From DTPU01 sp963827855 (GTDB taxonomy: Bacteria > Planctomycetota > Phycisphaerae > Sedimentisphaerales > Anaerobacaceae), in contig CAWHBY010000001.1 in assembly GCA_963827855.1 (NCBI GenBank), forward strand, positions 806,001 to 870,000: a stretch of DNA of 64,000 bases, written 5' to 3'. Made by a program: the position numbers and the translations under genes. Each line of letters starts with the position of its first letter. Position 1 is the stretch's first letter. The notes under the pieces are model-generated. The model ran no database searches. It was given only the letters and a program-made list of their open reading frames with translations, and was not told the DNA's origin. Positions 35,420 through 44,872 of the stretch are shown here, in pieces.

Positions 35420-35468
35420 CGCAAGGGTCCTCACTTTGACGCCCAACAAGTCATTCTACGGTCTGAGA

Positions 35469-35863
35469 TCATTTCTGCGGCAATCCTTCTTGATGCTGTG
35501 GGATCGAATCACAGATCTCATGCCACGGCGCCTTCACGCCCACCCAGATGTGACATTGGGGCTGCATCTGGGGGTCGTCATCCAGAGAGCCTGCCCGGAC
35601 GAAGATCATCCCCGGCCTGTGTTCCGCACGTGAGAACAGATGGCAGCCGCAGGTCTTGCAGAAGCAACGCTGTTTCCCCGGGGATGACGGGTAGGGGATG
35701 AGATTGTCTTCGCCGGAAGTGACCGTGAACCCTTTGGATTCCGTGACCAGAACCGAGGCGAATGCCGATCCCGTGAATCCGGACAATGGCAATTCGCGAA
35801 CATGAGCAACCGGCCGTGTATCTCGTATCTCACCGCGCCGCAGTAACAACTTCCTCTGATCAT
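35469..35863 (-). pseudogene. GFA-family gene copy with 10-bp deletion
   Basis: It is nearly identical to the intact GFA gene at 39291-39695, but ten bases after codon 30 (in the RKF segment) are missing, near 35778. The start ATGATCAGAGG and SCYCGAVRYEIHG are in one frame, and the remainder (TGSAFASVLVTESKGF to the TGA at 35469) in another. It would yield only a short truncated product. The upstream flank carries dispersed repeat B. Confidence 0.85.
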
Positions 35864-36197
35864 TCGCCGATCTCCTTTGTCCCACTGCTGAGCAGGCGCC
35901 GACTCTGATGGCAGCTCTATGCGGTGACACCTAAATCCAAAGCCAGGCACCTTTCTCTCATCCCAGCCGTGCCAGATTGAGCCCTTTGTCAGCCTTCTCG
36001 CTGTGCTTGACCGGGTCAGTAGCCATCCAGCCACCAGATTGCAGAGCTGGCACCGTCAGGCCGGATGCGCCTGGTTTAGAAGTTGACTCGAGCATCGCCC
36101 ATTGGGTAGACTACAGGTCAGCAATCCTTGAGAGAAACAGGGCACCTTCCGCCGTCGGTGCCCATCTAGTCTGGCCATGGCGGATGGAGGATAGAAG
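35864..36197. repeat. Gap with dispersed repeat B
   Basis: CTGAGCAGGCGCCGACTCTG (35888-35907) followed by GGTGACACCTAAATCCAAAG and CCAGGCACC (35923-35951) recurs at 41025-41094, in part at 39231-39283, and at 42280-42313. A hairpin GGGCACC/GGTGCCC lies at 36140-36163. I see no gene here. GGAGG shortly before 36198 serves the next gene. Confidence 0.7.
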
Positions 36198-39059
36198 ATG
36201 TTGGAGACTAGGAATCCCACGAGTCTGCGGGCAATCCTCCCACTGGTTGCGGCATGCCTTGTCTGCTTGCCTGCCCAGGCCGGGTATAGCGGGGGCAGCG
36301 GGGGCGACGGGACAGGCCTCAAAGGCATTACCGCAGAGTATGCCCTAGCCGCCAGCGCCGAGCCGGCCAGAGGCACTCTTCTGTTCGAGTATTACTGGGG
36401 CGTTGACGGCACCCTAAGCTCCCTCCTTGGCTTGCCCACCTACCCGGACTACCCCGACGGTCGAGAGTGGCGTACGAGTCTTGAAGGCCCGACCGACTGG
36501 AGAGACGGCTACGGTACGCGCGTGCGGGGCTACCTCTACCCTCCTGCCACCGGTGACTACACCTTCTGGATCGCTAGCGACGATGCGAGCCAACTGTGGC
36601 TGAGCACGGACGAGACCCCGGCCCACATCGTACAGATTGCCAGTGTGCCGCTCTGGACGCCTTCCCGCGATTTCGACAACACGGGCGGCGGATGGGGCGG
36701 TCCTCAGCAGAAGTCCGGCCCAATCCGGCTGACGGCCGGCAAGAAGTACTATATTGAGGCCTTGCAGGCCGAAGGTATTGGTGGCGACAACCTGGCTGTG
36801 GCCTGGCAAGGGCCGGGCATTCCGCAACGGGTTGTCGTTGCGGGCAAGTACCTGTCGTCTGTGGTGGGGCCTGCAGACGTGATCGATCCGAATCTCATCG
36901 GTTGGTGGAAGCTGCAAGAGGGTTCGGGCGATACGGCAAACGACTCATCCGGTCACGACAACCACGGCACGATCCACCATAGCGGGGGTGGCCTCGGCCC
37001 CAACGGGGCCGTCTGGGTCAGCGACCCCGCACGTGGCACAGTCCTGAGCTTCAATGGTGATGACGCCACTGGCGCTTACGTCGATGCCGGAGCCATTCCG
37101 GCCATGGACCTCGCCGGCGGTTTCACCTGGGCCTTCTGGGCCAAGCAGGATGTGGCGCAACCGACCGTAGTGCCGGGTGGGGGCAGTGATGTCATCCTGG
37201 GCAACCGCTTTGGTGGCACTGAGACTCCCCTGCAGTTCGTCAAGTTCACCCCCACGAAGTTCGAGTACTTCAACGACTTCGACTTAACGGCGATTGACTA
37301 TGAGGACCTGCCAGGTGGGCAGTGGGTTCATCATGCCGTAGTCAAGAAGGGGGCGACGCTCACATACTATCGAGATGGGGTCCAGACTGGCACCACCACC
37401 CTGACCAAGACGATGGATGAGAACCCGTTCTTCATGGGCGGTGACGCCGGTGGCGAGCGATGGCGAGGCTGGCTCAGTGATGTCCGCATCTACGACCGTG
37501 GCCTTTCAGCAGCCGAAATCTGGGCGTTGATTCAAGGCGTGCGAGGCGAGTACTTCACCAACATGACCCTTTTGGGCAGTCCGGCCCTGACGCGTCTCGA
37601 TCCTCAAGTCTACTTTACCTGGGGCGGAGAGGTCTTCCCAGGGACTTCCGACCAGTGTTCCGTCCGATGGACCGGTCAAGTGGAGCCAGCATTCACGGAA
37701 CCGTATACGTTCTACGCGAACACGGACGATGGCGCACGGCTGTGGTTGAACGGGACCCTGATCATCGATGCGTGGTGGGACCAGGCTCCCACCGAGTACG
37801 CCAGCGGGCCGATCCAGCTTGTCGCCGGACAGAAGTGTCCCCTTCGTCTGGAATGGTATGACAACACCGGCAGCGGGACCTGTGAGCTGCGATGGTCGAG
37901 TCCCTCCACTCCCAAGCAGGTGATTCCCTCGGCCCGGCTGCATCCGCCGGAGCCAAGTACAAGTGGTGGCACAAGTAGTGGCAGCCCCAGCATCACTCTG
38001 AACCGCACCAGCGGGCCTGTAGGGACCACGATAGGCGTGTGGGGCAGCGGCTTTGCAGCAAACACGTCCGGCAATGTGATCTCTGGGCTGGGCTCGTGGT
38101 TCCTGGCAACGAAGGCAGACGGGACTTTCTTCCTAAACCTCACTGTGTCGGAGGGGATGCCGGGCGGCGACTACCCGATACAGGCTGACTTCCCCAGCGG
38201 CGGATCAATAGAGGCTTCCGGAACCTTCACCGTGACTGGGGCAATCACCCTGAGCCACACCAGCGGACCTGTGGGCACGATCATAACCACTAGCGGCAGC
38301 GGCTTTGCAGCAGGTGCCAGCGGTACACTGTTCTTTGACAGCGACGGCGATGGCATCTGTGATCCGGCTGAGCCAAGCCTGTCCTTTACGGTTGGGCCTG
38401 CCGGGACCTTCAAGTGGGCAAGTCTGACTGCGCCCTCCGTTGCGGCAGGCGAGTACTCGATACGAGCTGATTTCCCCGCTGGGGGATCTGCAGAGGCTAC
38501 GGCAGCCTTCAGTGTGACTACTCCAAGTGTAACGTTGAACCCGGCCAGTGGACCCACAGGCACTACGATCGCGATCACAGGCAGCGGCTTCGCGCCAAAC
38601 ACCTCGGGCGAGGTGACTATTAGCGGGGGCGGAATGGACTGGGTGACGACATCGGCGACTGGCACGTTCTCAGCGAGCCTGACAGCACCCACGGTGTCGG
38701 CGGGCAACTACTCGGTGGACGCCCGTATCCCATTCCCCGGACCAGTACAAGCGACTGAACTCTTCAAAGTTGTCCCGCATATGATCCTATCGCATGCAAG
38801 TGGCCGTGCAGGGGTCCCTGTAACTGTAGAGGGGACCGGCTTCCAAGGAAGTACTTCAGGAAGGGTATTCTGTGATGTGAACCGCAACGGGCGATATGAG
38901 TCTACAGAGCCAAGCGTTGATGTGAAGACCTCGCTCTATGGTCGGTTCACGGTGACCATGGCGGTGCCCCCGGTAACGCCAGGGAAGTACGACATCATGG
39001 CCGACTGCCCCATCGGCTTACCCATAGAAGAGTCGGCGGCTTTCACGGTTCTGCCGTGA
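36198..39059 (+). CDS. Large secreted protein with PA14, LamG and IPT/TIG-like repeats
   Basis: The 953-residue protein has a signal peptide (AILPLVAACLVCLPAQA). Domain order is a first PA14 (about 60-225: GYLYPPATGDYTFWIASDDA), a LamG/concanavalin-like domain (about 230-445: LIGWWKLQEGSGDTANDSSG, LSDVRIYDRGLSAAEI), a second PA14 (about 450-595: YTFYANTDDGARLWLNGT) and four Ig-like IPT repeats (about 605-953), each opening like LNRTSGPVGTTI. The third TIG-type block holds a calcium-loop-like DSDGDGICDPAEPS. It is probably an extracellular carbohydrate- or surface-binding protein. No sorting signal is seen at the C-terminus. Confidence 0.85.
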   Translation: MLETRNPTSLRAILPLVAACLVCLPAQAGYSGGSGGDGTGLKGITAEYALAASAEPARGTLLFEYYWGVDGTLSSLLGLPTYPDYPDGREWRTSLEGPTDWRDGYGTRVRGYLYPPATGDYTFWIASDDASQLWLSTDETPAHIVQIASVPLWTPSRDFDNTGGGWGGPQQKSGPIRLTAGKKYYIEALQAEGIGGDNLAVAWQGPGIPQRVVVAGKYLSSVVGPADVIDPNLIGWWKLQEGSGDTANDSSGHDNHGTIHHSGGGLGPNGAVWVSDPARGTVLSFNGDDATGAYVDAGAIPAMDLAGGFTWAFWAKQDVAQPTVVPGGGSDVILGNRFGGTETPLQFVKFTPTKFEYFNDFDLTAIDYEDLPGGQWVHHAVVKKGATLTYYRDGVQTGTTTLTKTMDENPFFMGGDAGGERWRGWLSDVRIYDRGLSAAEIWALIQGVRGEYFTNMTLLGSPALTRLDPQVYFTWGGEVFPGTSDQCSVRWTGQVEPAFTEPYTFYANTDDGARLWLNGTLIIDAWWDQAPTEYASGPIQLVAGQKCPLRLEWYDNTGSGTCELRWSSPSTPKQVIPSARLHPPEPSTSGGTSSGSPSITLNRTSGPVGTTIGVWGSGFAANTSGNVISGLGSWFLATKADGTFFLNLTVSEGMPGGDYPIQADFPSGGSIEASGTFTVTGAITLSHTSGPVGTIITTSGSGFAAGASGTLFFDSDGDGICDPAEPSLSFTVGPAGTFKWASLTAPSVAAGEYSIRADFPAGGSAEATAAFSVTTPSVTLNPASGPTGTTIAITGSGFAPNTSGEVTISGGGMDWVTTSATGTFSASLTAPTVSAGNYSVDARIPFPGPVQATELFKVVPHMILSHASGRAGVPVTVEGTGFQGSTSGRVFCDVNRNGRYESTEPSVDVKTSLYGRFTVTMAVPPVTPGKYDIMADCPIGLPIEESAAFTVLP

Positions 39060-39204
39060 TACCGCTGTGTCTTTGATGCGACAGAAGAGGGGGCGGTTCT
39101 GGAGCCTGACAGCACGTCTTGTGGGTACGGGGTGCACTTTGACTCCAGCCCGGATGGGCAAGAGAATCGCGAATGGGAACGATGTGTACACCAATGTCCA
39201 TTCT

Positions 39205-39290
39205 GATCATTCGCCAATCTCCTTTGTCCCGCTGCTGAGCGGGTGCCGACTCCGATGACATCTGCACACGGTGACACCCCTTCTCCGCTT
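39205..39290 (-). pseudogene. 5'-end fragment of a fourth GFA copy with its repeat-B leader
   Basis: On the reverse strand this stretch carries the leader typical of the 35863 copy (GGTGTCACC, GAGTCGGCACCCGCTCAGCA, GGAGATTGGCGA) and the first bases ATGATCAGA, after which unrelated sequence follows. It is a remnant of the GFA duplication. Confidence 0.6.
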
Positions 39291-39695
39291 TCATTTCTGC
39301 GGCAATCCTTCCCGGTGTTGTGGGATCGAATCACAGATCTCATGCCACGGCGCCTTCTCGCCCACCCAGATGTGACATTGCGGCTGCATCTGGGGGTCAT
39401 CATCCAGAGAGCCTGCCCGGACGAAGATCATCCCCGGCCTGTGTTCCGCACGTGAGAACAGATGGCAGCCGCAGGTCTTGCAGAAGCAACGCTGTTTCCC
39501 CGGGGATGACGGGTAGGGGATGAGATTGTCTTCGCCGGAAGTGACCGTGAATCCTTTGGATTCCGTGACCAGAACCGAGGCGAATGCCGATCCCGTGAAC
39601 TTCCTACAATCCGGACAGTGGCAATTCGCGAACATGAGCAACCGGCCGTGTATCTCGTATCTAACCGTGCCGCAGTAACAACTTCCTCTGATCAT
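39291..39695 (-). CDS. GFA-family (glutathione-dependent formaldehyde-activating enzyme-like) protein
   Basis: The 134-residue protein has the zinc-binding cysteine pattern of the GFA/CENP-V fold: SCYCGTVRYEI, NCHCPDCRKFTGSAFA and CFCKTCGCHLFSRAEH. Family members bind zinc; glutathione-formaldehyde activity is known only for a few, so the substrate is open. GGAGAT eight bases before ATG 39695 supports the start. It is the only intact one of four copies within 5 kb. Dispersed repeat A lies just upstream. Confidence 0.88.
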   Translation of the reverse strand: MIRGSCYCGTVRYEIHGRLLMFANCHCPDCRKFTGSAFASVLVTESKGFTVTSGEDNLIPYPSSPGKQRCFCKTCGCHLFSRAEHRPGMIFVRAGSLDDDPQMQPQCHIWVGEKAPWHEICDSIPQHREGLPQK

Positions 39696-39723
39696 GCGTG
39701 CATCTCCTTTGCATCAACCGCTA

Positions 39724-39746
39724 GATCCCAAGCCTGACCCCTCGCT
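39724..39746. repeat. Dispersed repeat A, second copy
   Basis: It is identical to 34901-34923 (GATCCCAAGCCTGACCCC plus TCGCT) and stands in the same position before a GFA gene start. Confidence 0.7.
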
Positions 39747-39838
39747 CTGCCCAAAGGCGGTACCCAGCAGTCGGATGTGACTCTGGGCCACCGGAAAGAA
39801 CGACGCCAATTCTCTTTGCGTTCTCCAGTCTCATGTTT

Positions 39839-40867
39839 TCAATCGTCTGGTTCGACATTTGTTTGGATAACAGTGCCGAGGCTCCCTTGTCCCGCTGCGG
39901 GTGCCAGGAATCGCTCCCTCAAGAACCGCAGCATATTTGTGCGGCATGGCTCAATCCCCCACTCGCAATGGCCCGCATCATAGGACGCGTGTTCATAGGG
40001 AAAACGAAATCCGCTGTCACGCAATCGCTCTGCGATCTGCTCGGACATCAACCCCGACGGCCAGACATCATCACGCGTGAACGAAACCAAGAGGATGGGA
40101 CCTTGGATCTTCTCCACGGGAATTGTCGCCTCCTTAACGCGCCGGGAGTTCCGCAGTGCATTCTCGACCATCTTCGTTTGTTTGCCGGTCATCAATCCGC
40201 GGAGGCTGGTCCACGAGTAGGCCATCGGCACAAACGGCAATTCCTTCCCCTTCTCACTCCAAGGAGAATGCTGGCCGGCCAACACTTCCACTTTGCGTGC
40301 CACAGGACCAGGCAACACGACAGAACTCGGAGCGATCGCGATCACGGCTTTGACTTGCGGATACCGGCTCGCCACGAGCAGCGCCAATTCCGCCCCACGC
40401 GACCCACCCACCAGCGCGTAATCATCTGCCACGACCAGGTCGGGCTGGGTCCCCAGCCAGGCAAAAGCCTTGGAGAAATACTCCAGGGGAATAGCACGAA
40501 GGCGACCGGGAAGATCAGGGGCTCCAAAATACGGCAGCGACAGGACGCAGAAGCCTTGCTCCGTGAGGTCCCGAACGAACTCCGAGCAATAGCTCCAACT
40601 CCTGCCCCCTTCTGAACCGCCGAGCAAGATGACGGCCTTCTGCGGCTCCGAAGAGACCGCGAAGAAAAAATCGGCTTCCAGACCGTCAATCGCGACCGGT
40701 TTCAGCGTGATTCCGTCCGGAACGGCATCGGGGCGAGCTGCAAAGCGGGAGGGTGGAGGCGTGGTGCATTGCGTCAGCAGCAACACGGTCAGGCACAGGA
40801 CCGTGCCAATCGCCACTGATCTTCTCCGCTTCGCCGGACGTCCAGCGCGTTGTGACTCATTCTTCAT
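39839..40867 (-). CDS. Lipoprotein alpha/beta-hydrolase (BAAT / acyl-CoA thioesterase C-terminal-like)
   Basis: The 342-residue protein starts with a positively charged lipoprotein signal (SVAIGTVLCLTVLLLTQC, lipobox LLTQC). The hydrolase fold shows LLGGSEGGRSWSY, the nucleophile elbow VGGSRGAELALLVA (Ser), and a late His in SYDAGHCEW. The arrangement matches the BAAT C-terminal family of acyltransferases/thioesterases; the substrate is unknown. ATG 40867 places the signal at the N-terminus; a TTG at 40903 is less likely. Confidence 0.78.
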   Translation of the reverse strand: MKNESQRAGRPAKRRRSVAIGTVLCLTVLLLTQCTTPPPSRFAARPDAVPDGITLKPVAIDGLEADFFFAVSSEPQKAVILLGGSEGGRSWSYCSEFVRDLTEQGFCVLSLPYFGAPDLPGRLRAIPLEYFSKAFAWLGTQPDLVVADDYALVGGSRGAELALLVASRYPQVKAVIAIAPSSVVLPGPVARKVEVLAGQHSPWSEKGKELPFVPMAYSWTSLRGLMTGKQTKMVENALRNSRRVKEATIPVEKIQGPILLVSFTRDDVWPSGLMSEQIAERLRDSGFRFPYEHASYDAGHCEWGIEPCRTNMLRFLRERFLAPAAGQGSLGTVIQTNVEPDD

Positions 40868-41024
40868 TGGTACTCGCAGCGGGGCTATGCCGTCGAACGA
40901 CAAGGCTCAGCAGCGGCGGCCGCCCTGAGTGACAGTGAACTCCCAGAAACCAGCATGGCGGCCGCCTCAAATGGCAATATGGTCCTTGTCCTCCTTGGTT
41001 CTGAGGCTCCTTCTTCATGGCGAT

Positions 41025-41094
41025 GCTGAGCAGTCGCCGACTCTGGCGACCTCTAAAAACGATGACACCTACATCCAAAGCCAGGCACCTTTCT
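41025..41094. repeat. Dispersed repeat B, second copy
   Basis: GCTGAGCAGTCGCCGACTCT (41025-41044) and GATGACACCTACATCCAAAG with CCAGGCACC (41061-41089) match the block at 35887-35956 in order and spacing. It follows the stop codon of the gene ending at 41104 on the reverse strand. Confidence 0.7.
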
Positions 41095-41103
41095 TCCTTC
41101 CTC

Positions 41104-41847
41104 CTATGGCTTCTTGCCGACCTTTATGTTGAGGATGTTAGGATGTGTCGTTTCCTGTTCCGGGCTGACCTTCACGGACGCCGTGATTCGCTCGGTAGTT
41201 AGCGCGGAGGCGAGAGCGTCACCCGGCCCCTTAAAGGCTGCGATGTGGCTTGGTGCAATCTCAATCACCACTCCTACAGTCAGGCCAAAACCGAGGAACT
41301 CATTTGTACGTACATAGACCCATCCGGAAGACAGCAGCACTCTATAGATTGTGTTGGCGAGGTCAAGTGTTTCTGGGTCATCTTGGTATGTAAGGATCGC
41401 AAATTGCTGGCCGGAGAACGCTTCCAGCCTATCCTGCAGGCTTCTTTGTTGCTCTGGGGCAAGGGATCGCGGAGCCATCTTGGTTTGCAGCGATGCCAAC
41501 TGTCTTTGCAGCGATGTGACTGTATTCAGTGCCTCGGCGTAGTCCCTTTGCAGCGCAGTCATAGTCTCGGCCAGCCTCCTCAGTGCGTCCGCATCAGCCT
41601 TGCTGTATGTCGCGACTGCAAGAGTCCTAAATGGAGTCAACTCAAGTTCGAGTTCCTGAATCCTCGCGGTCTTGGAGGTGGCTTCCCTCTTCAACCTAGA
41701 GTTCTCATTCAAAGTCCCAACGAGGGAGATGATGCTTAGGGCAATCATAACGCCCGCGGTTATGATTGCGGCCTTAACCTGGGGGCTAAGCGATTGTGAG
41801 AGTCTCTCCCACCACGGCTTCTTTGGGATGATAAGGCGGCCATTCAT
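41104..41847 (-). CDS. Membrane-anchored coiled-coil protein of unknown function
   Basis: The 247-residue protein has one TM helix (AAIITAGVMIALSIISLVGT, about 25-45), a coiled coil (about 48-130), and a soluble C-terminal domain (ILTYQDDPETLDLANTIYRV, VVIEIAPSHIAAFKGPGDAL). AGGA eight bases before ATG 41847 supports the start. It has no recognised family and sits alone among repeats in the accessory region. Confidence 0.6.
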   Translation of the reverse strand: MNGRLIIPKKPWWERLSQSLSPQVKAAIITAGVMIALSIISLVGTLNENSRLKREATSKTARIQELELELTPFRTLAVATYSKADADALRRLAETMTALQRDYAEALNTVTSLQRQLASLQTKMAPRSLAPEQQRSLQDRLEAFSGQQFAILTYQDDPETLDLANTIYRVLLSSGWVYVRTNEFLGFGLTVGVVIEIAPSHIAAFKGPGDALASALTTERITASVKVSPEQETTHPNILNIKVGKKP

Positions 41848-42487
41848 GTGTGATATCCTACACTTGGCTGTGAACATTCAGCTACTAGACATCGGCAACA
41901 CGGGCGGTCCGTTTCACTCGTGGGGGAGTCTTCGGGGTCAGCCCCGGAGACAATCCTTAGTGACAGTTTCCAGCGGGGGGGGACGGGTCAGGTCGTAGTT
42001 CCTGCGGTCGGGGGCGTCGCAGAACGGCGAGAATGGCTGCCCCTCGACTATCGCGGCCCCCGTGCACGGCCTTGACCGGGTCGCTCCCCGTTCACCGTTC
42101 AGACCTCCGGCCGCCCCTATTTGCCTCTGTGCGGCCCCCGCGATCCGAGCGGGGACGAGGGGGCAGACCGTGATTAGTGACGTCTCTGAGGCCGGGGGTA
42201 TTGTCGCTGTTCTGTCTTCTTCCGAGACCAGCATTACGTCCCCGATGAGTGTTCGACGAATCCGGTGGCCTCTTCATAGGGTGACACCTAAATCCAAAGC
42301 CAGGCACCCTTCTTTTCCTAGAAACTGCGTCTACGGCCCTATGCAGGGAGCATGAAACGAGCCAACTGGGTTGTCACAAACAACTTAACGTGGTCCGACC
42401 ACTGGAAACAAGGGGGTCTTTCAGCGGAATCTGAATCCCAAGCCTGCCCCCTCGCTCCTCGCTCCTCGCTCCTTTTGGGATCACTTG
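41848..42487. repeat. Repeat-rich gap
   Basis: No gene is supported. It contains repeat C (42158-42198: GGGGGCAGACCGTGATTAGT, then GACGTCTCTGAGGCCGG; partner at 46822-46862), repeat B (42280-42313), repeat A (42433-42456), and three tandem CTCGCTC heptamers (42450-42471). The clustering of all three families suggests a landing site for small mobile repeats. Confidence 0.65.
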
Positions 42488-44872
42488 TCATGCGATCTTG
42501 ACCTCCGCCAACTTTCCAGCCACTCCGAATAGGAAATCGCGGGTCTCACCCCGAGCGACAAACCGCTCGAGAATCGTGTCGTTTTGGCTGAATCCCAAGT
42601 CGTCCATCAGCATCTTCTCCGCGCCGGGGATAGCCGCAAGATCTGTTCGAAGTACACGGATTTGGAACTGGTCATTGGCAGATATGATGATGAAGTTGGC
42701 CCTTCCCATTGCAAGGGCAACATGCGGCTCCGTATCCGTCATGGCAACGGACTGATACGGAGCAAGCTGCAGTGGAGCCAACCGCTTTCGCTGACTCTCG
42801 GTATCCAATTCGAGATGCAGCACAAAAGTAAAGAGTTCCGCATGGGCTCCATTCATCTGCCTCCGCTTGAGGAGGTATATCTCCTTCACGCCCTGCTCCC
42901 AGCGGATCTCACGCTGCCCACAATACGCAATTACCTGGGGATGGGCTACGATAGCTGCCCGCCAGGGATCGAGCCCGGAGGTGTCTCTTATACCTGCCAG
43001 TTGCGGCCCAATATCAGTGGACGGGTCAAGACGATCCCACAGCGTCTTGAGGTGTTCACGGCCTGAAGCGGCGCTGGTGCCGCCTCGAAGGAATCGCTTC
43101 CAACTGTCCGGGTCACTCGGCGGGTCGGTGACGAACGAATAGTTGCGGCCAAGGCGCACGAGATAGTTGCCGACCGCCAGCAAGGAGCGTTGCCATTGAT
43201 GGGGCTCGCCAGGCAGAGCTGCGAGACCCCGCTCACTGAAGGTCAGCTCTGCTTTGGCCTGGTAATCGTCGAACCGACGTTGCAGTTGAGCGTGCTTGTC
43301 CGGGGTCCACTCTGGAACCGGCCGCTCGTTCGCCTGCGCGCGAGCACCTGAGAAGTCCAAAAGGAACCCGATCTGCCCTCGGAAGTAGCCGTGGGCCTCG
43401 GCCGCATGGATACGATCTGCCCAGTCCTTCTGCGCCAGTATCAACCTGGCCTTTAGCGACTCTTCCTGCACCTGCTCACGGCTGAAGCCCAAAGGCTCGG
43501 CTTCCGTCGTTGCCAGGTGCGGCAGAATCTCTCGACTGTACGGCAGGAGCTTCTGCAGACCGCTGAGGCTTCGCTCGAAATCATCGGGGCGCTCGATGTC
43601 GCTGTTCTGGACAAGGTTGAACGCGACCCTCATCCACTCCTGGAACTCCGTCGCTCTTAAGGTGCCTTCATTGACCCTCAGATACGAGATGAACGCCGCA
43701 AAAAGGACGAGATCGCCGTATTGCAGGGATGAAGGGGCTGTGCTTGCCTTCGCGAAGAATGCCCGTTCATCAAAATACTTGGGATCCGGCAACTGGGGCT
43801 GCATCTGTCCGTCTCCACTGCTCCAGACCTCCAAGAGGCAAATGAGGTTGTCGGCAAAGGCCTTGGTTAGCAGACCCATATCATGAAACTCGCTGTACCC
43901 TCCGACGCCTTGTCGATATTTGGCCATGGATGGCCCGGCCACTGCCCGACTATCCGGATCAACGCTGACCCATGCGATGATCCAGAGAAGATTCATCACC
44001 GCTGCGTCGAAGACATCGCTCGTGGGTGTGCGGTAGCTCCAGAAGAAGTCCGTCCACCGGGTATCCATGCGCCTGGAGAAGAAGTCATGCACCGGAACGG
44101 ATGTGCCTCCAATCTCTCGACGTTCGGAGGGGTAGAGCTCCTTCAGGTGCTGCTCGAAGCGAGCCTTGAACGTCTCGAACGGCGTCAACGGCTTACCTCT
44201 GGCGTTCATCTTGATGTAGAGCTCGTCCGAAAGCCCGAAGTGTTCCAGCGGCAGCAGTTGGAACGTGATGGCTGGCCGTTCCTTGTCCAGAAGCCGTGAA
44301 AAAAGGCCGTTGCACTTGCCGAACCGCGAGTGGATCGCGTCCAGCATCGTCAAAGCGGACTGAATAGTCGGATCGAGCCGCCAGTGCAGGTAGAACCAAG
44401 GCTGGTTCTCGATCAATCTCCTCACGTTGGCTACCTGCTCCGGCGAATCACCGGGAACATATTGGGCCAGCTCGTCAAAGAACTCGGTGCTGCTTGGGCG
44501 AACGGCGTAAGAGAATCGTGAGTGCCGTCCATCCCAGGCGAGTGCCTGAAAACCGGGCAGCGCACCGTCCCGCCAGGCAAGATACCAGTGGAGCAGAAAG
44601 AGCGTGGTGAGACGCTGCTGGCCATCAAGAGGCAGGAAGTACTTCCCGTTATCCTCCTCCATGGTGCCGTACACAAAGTCCAAGTTCAGCGGCAGCGCTG
44701 CATCGTCGGGAGTCCGGAGGAGCGAGTCGTGAAGTGCGTCGATGAATCCTTCCCGGATATCCTTCGCCATGTCACGACCTTGCGCGTAGTCGCGTTGGAG
44801 CTGCGGCACCTCAATCCGCTGACAGGCTTCTATCAGTTCAATGAAGGAGATTCGCTTTCCCAGGTCAGACAT
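42488..44872 (-). CDS. DUF262 protein without HNH domain (GmrS-like), partner of the next gene
   Basis: The 794-residue protein opens with a DUF262 domain: VPQLQRDYAQGRDMAKDI (about 22-39) and PLDGQQRLTTLFLLHWY with DGQQR at 83-87, the NTP-binding signature of the GmrSD/ParB-like nuclease group. About 550 further residues are mostly helical. I find no HNH/DUF1524 motif in them. Its ATG lies inside the last codons of the preceding gene (8-base overlap), with GGAG nine bases upstream, so the two proteins are made together. Defence against modified phage DNA is the likely role by family; the pairing is the notable feature. Confidence 0.82.
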   Translation of the reverse strand: MSDLGKRISFIELIEACQRIEVPQLQRDYAQGRDMAKDIREGFIDALHDSLLRTPDDAALPLNLDFVYGTMEEDNGKYFLPLDGQQRLTTLFLLHWYLAWRDGALPGFQALAWDGRHSRFSYAVRPSSTEFFDELAQYVPGDSPEQVANVRRLIENQPWFYLHWRLDPTIQSALTMLDAIHSRFGKCNGLFSRLLDKERPAITFQLLPLEHFGLSDELYIKMNARGKPLTPFETFKARFEQHLKELYPSERREIGGTSVPVHDFFSRRMDTRWTDFFWSYRTPTSDVFDAAVMNLLWIIAWVSVDPDSRAVAGPSMAKYRQGVGGYSEFHDMGLLTKAFADNLICLLEVWSSGDGQMQPQLPDPKYFDERAFFAKASTAPSSLQYGDLVLFAAFISYLRVNEGTLRATEFQEWMRVAFNLVQNSDIERPDDFERSLSGLQKLLPYSREILPHLATTEAEPLGFSREQVQEESLKARLILAQKDWADRIHAAEAHGYFRGQIGFLLDFSGARAQANERPVPEWTPDKHAQLQRRFDDYQAKAELTFSERGLAALPGEPHQWQRSLLAVGNYLVRLGRNYSFVTDPPSDPDSWKRFLRGGTSAASGREHLKTLWDRLDPSTDIGPQLAGIRDTSGLDPWRAAIVAHPQVIAYCGQREIRWEQGVKEIYLLKRRQMNGAHAELFTFVLHLELDTESQRKRLAPLQLAPYQSVAMTDTEPHVALAMGRANFIIISANDQFQIRVLRTDLAAIPGAEKMLMDDLGFSQNDTILERFVARGETRDFLFGVAGKLAEVKIA

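Noticed and set aside
34700..42480. A full integron cassette array
   Set aside because: Only the SnoaL gene shows core-site-like ends; the GFA, hydrolase and coiled-coil genes do not have RYYYAAC/GTTRRRY ends, and no integrase is present.
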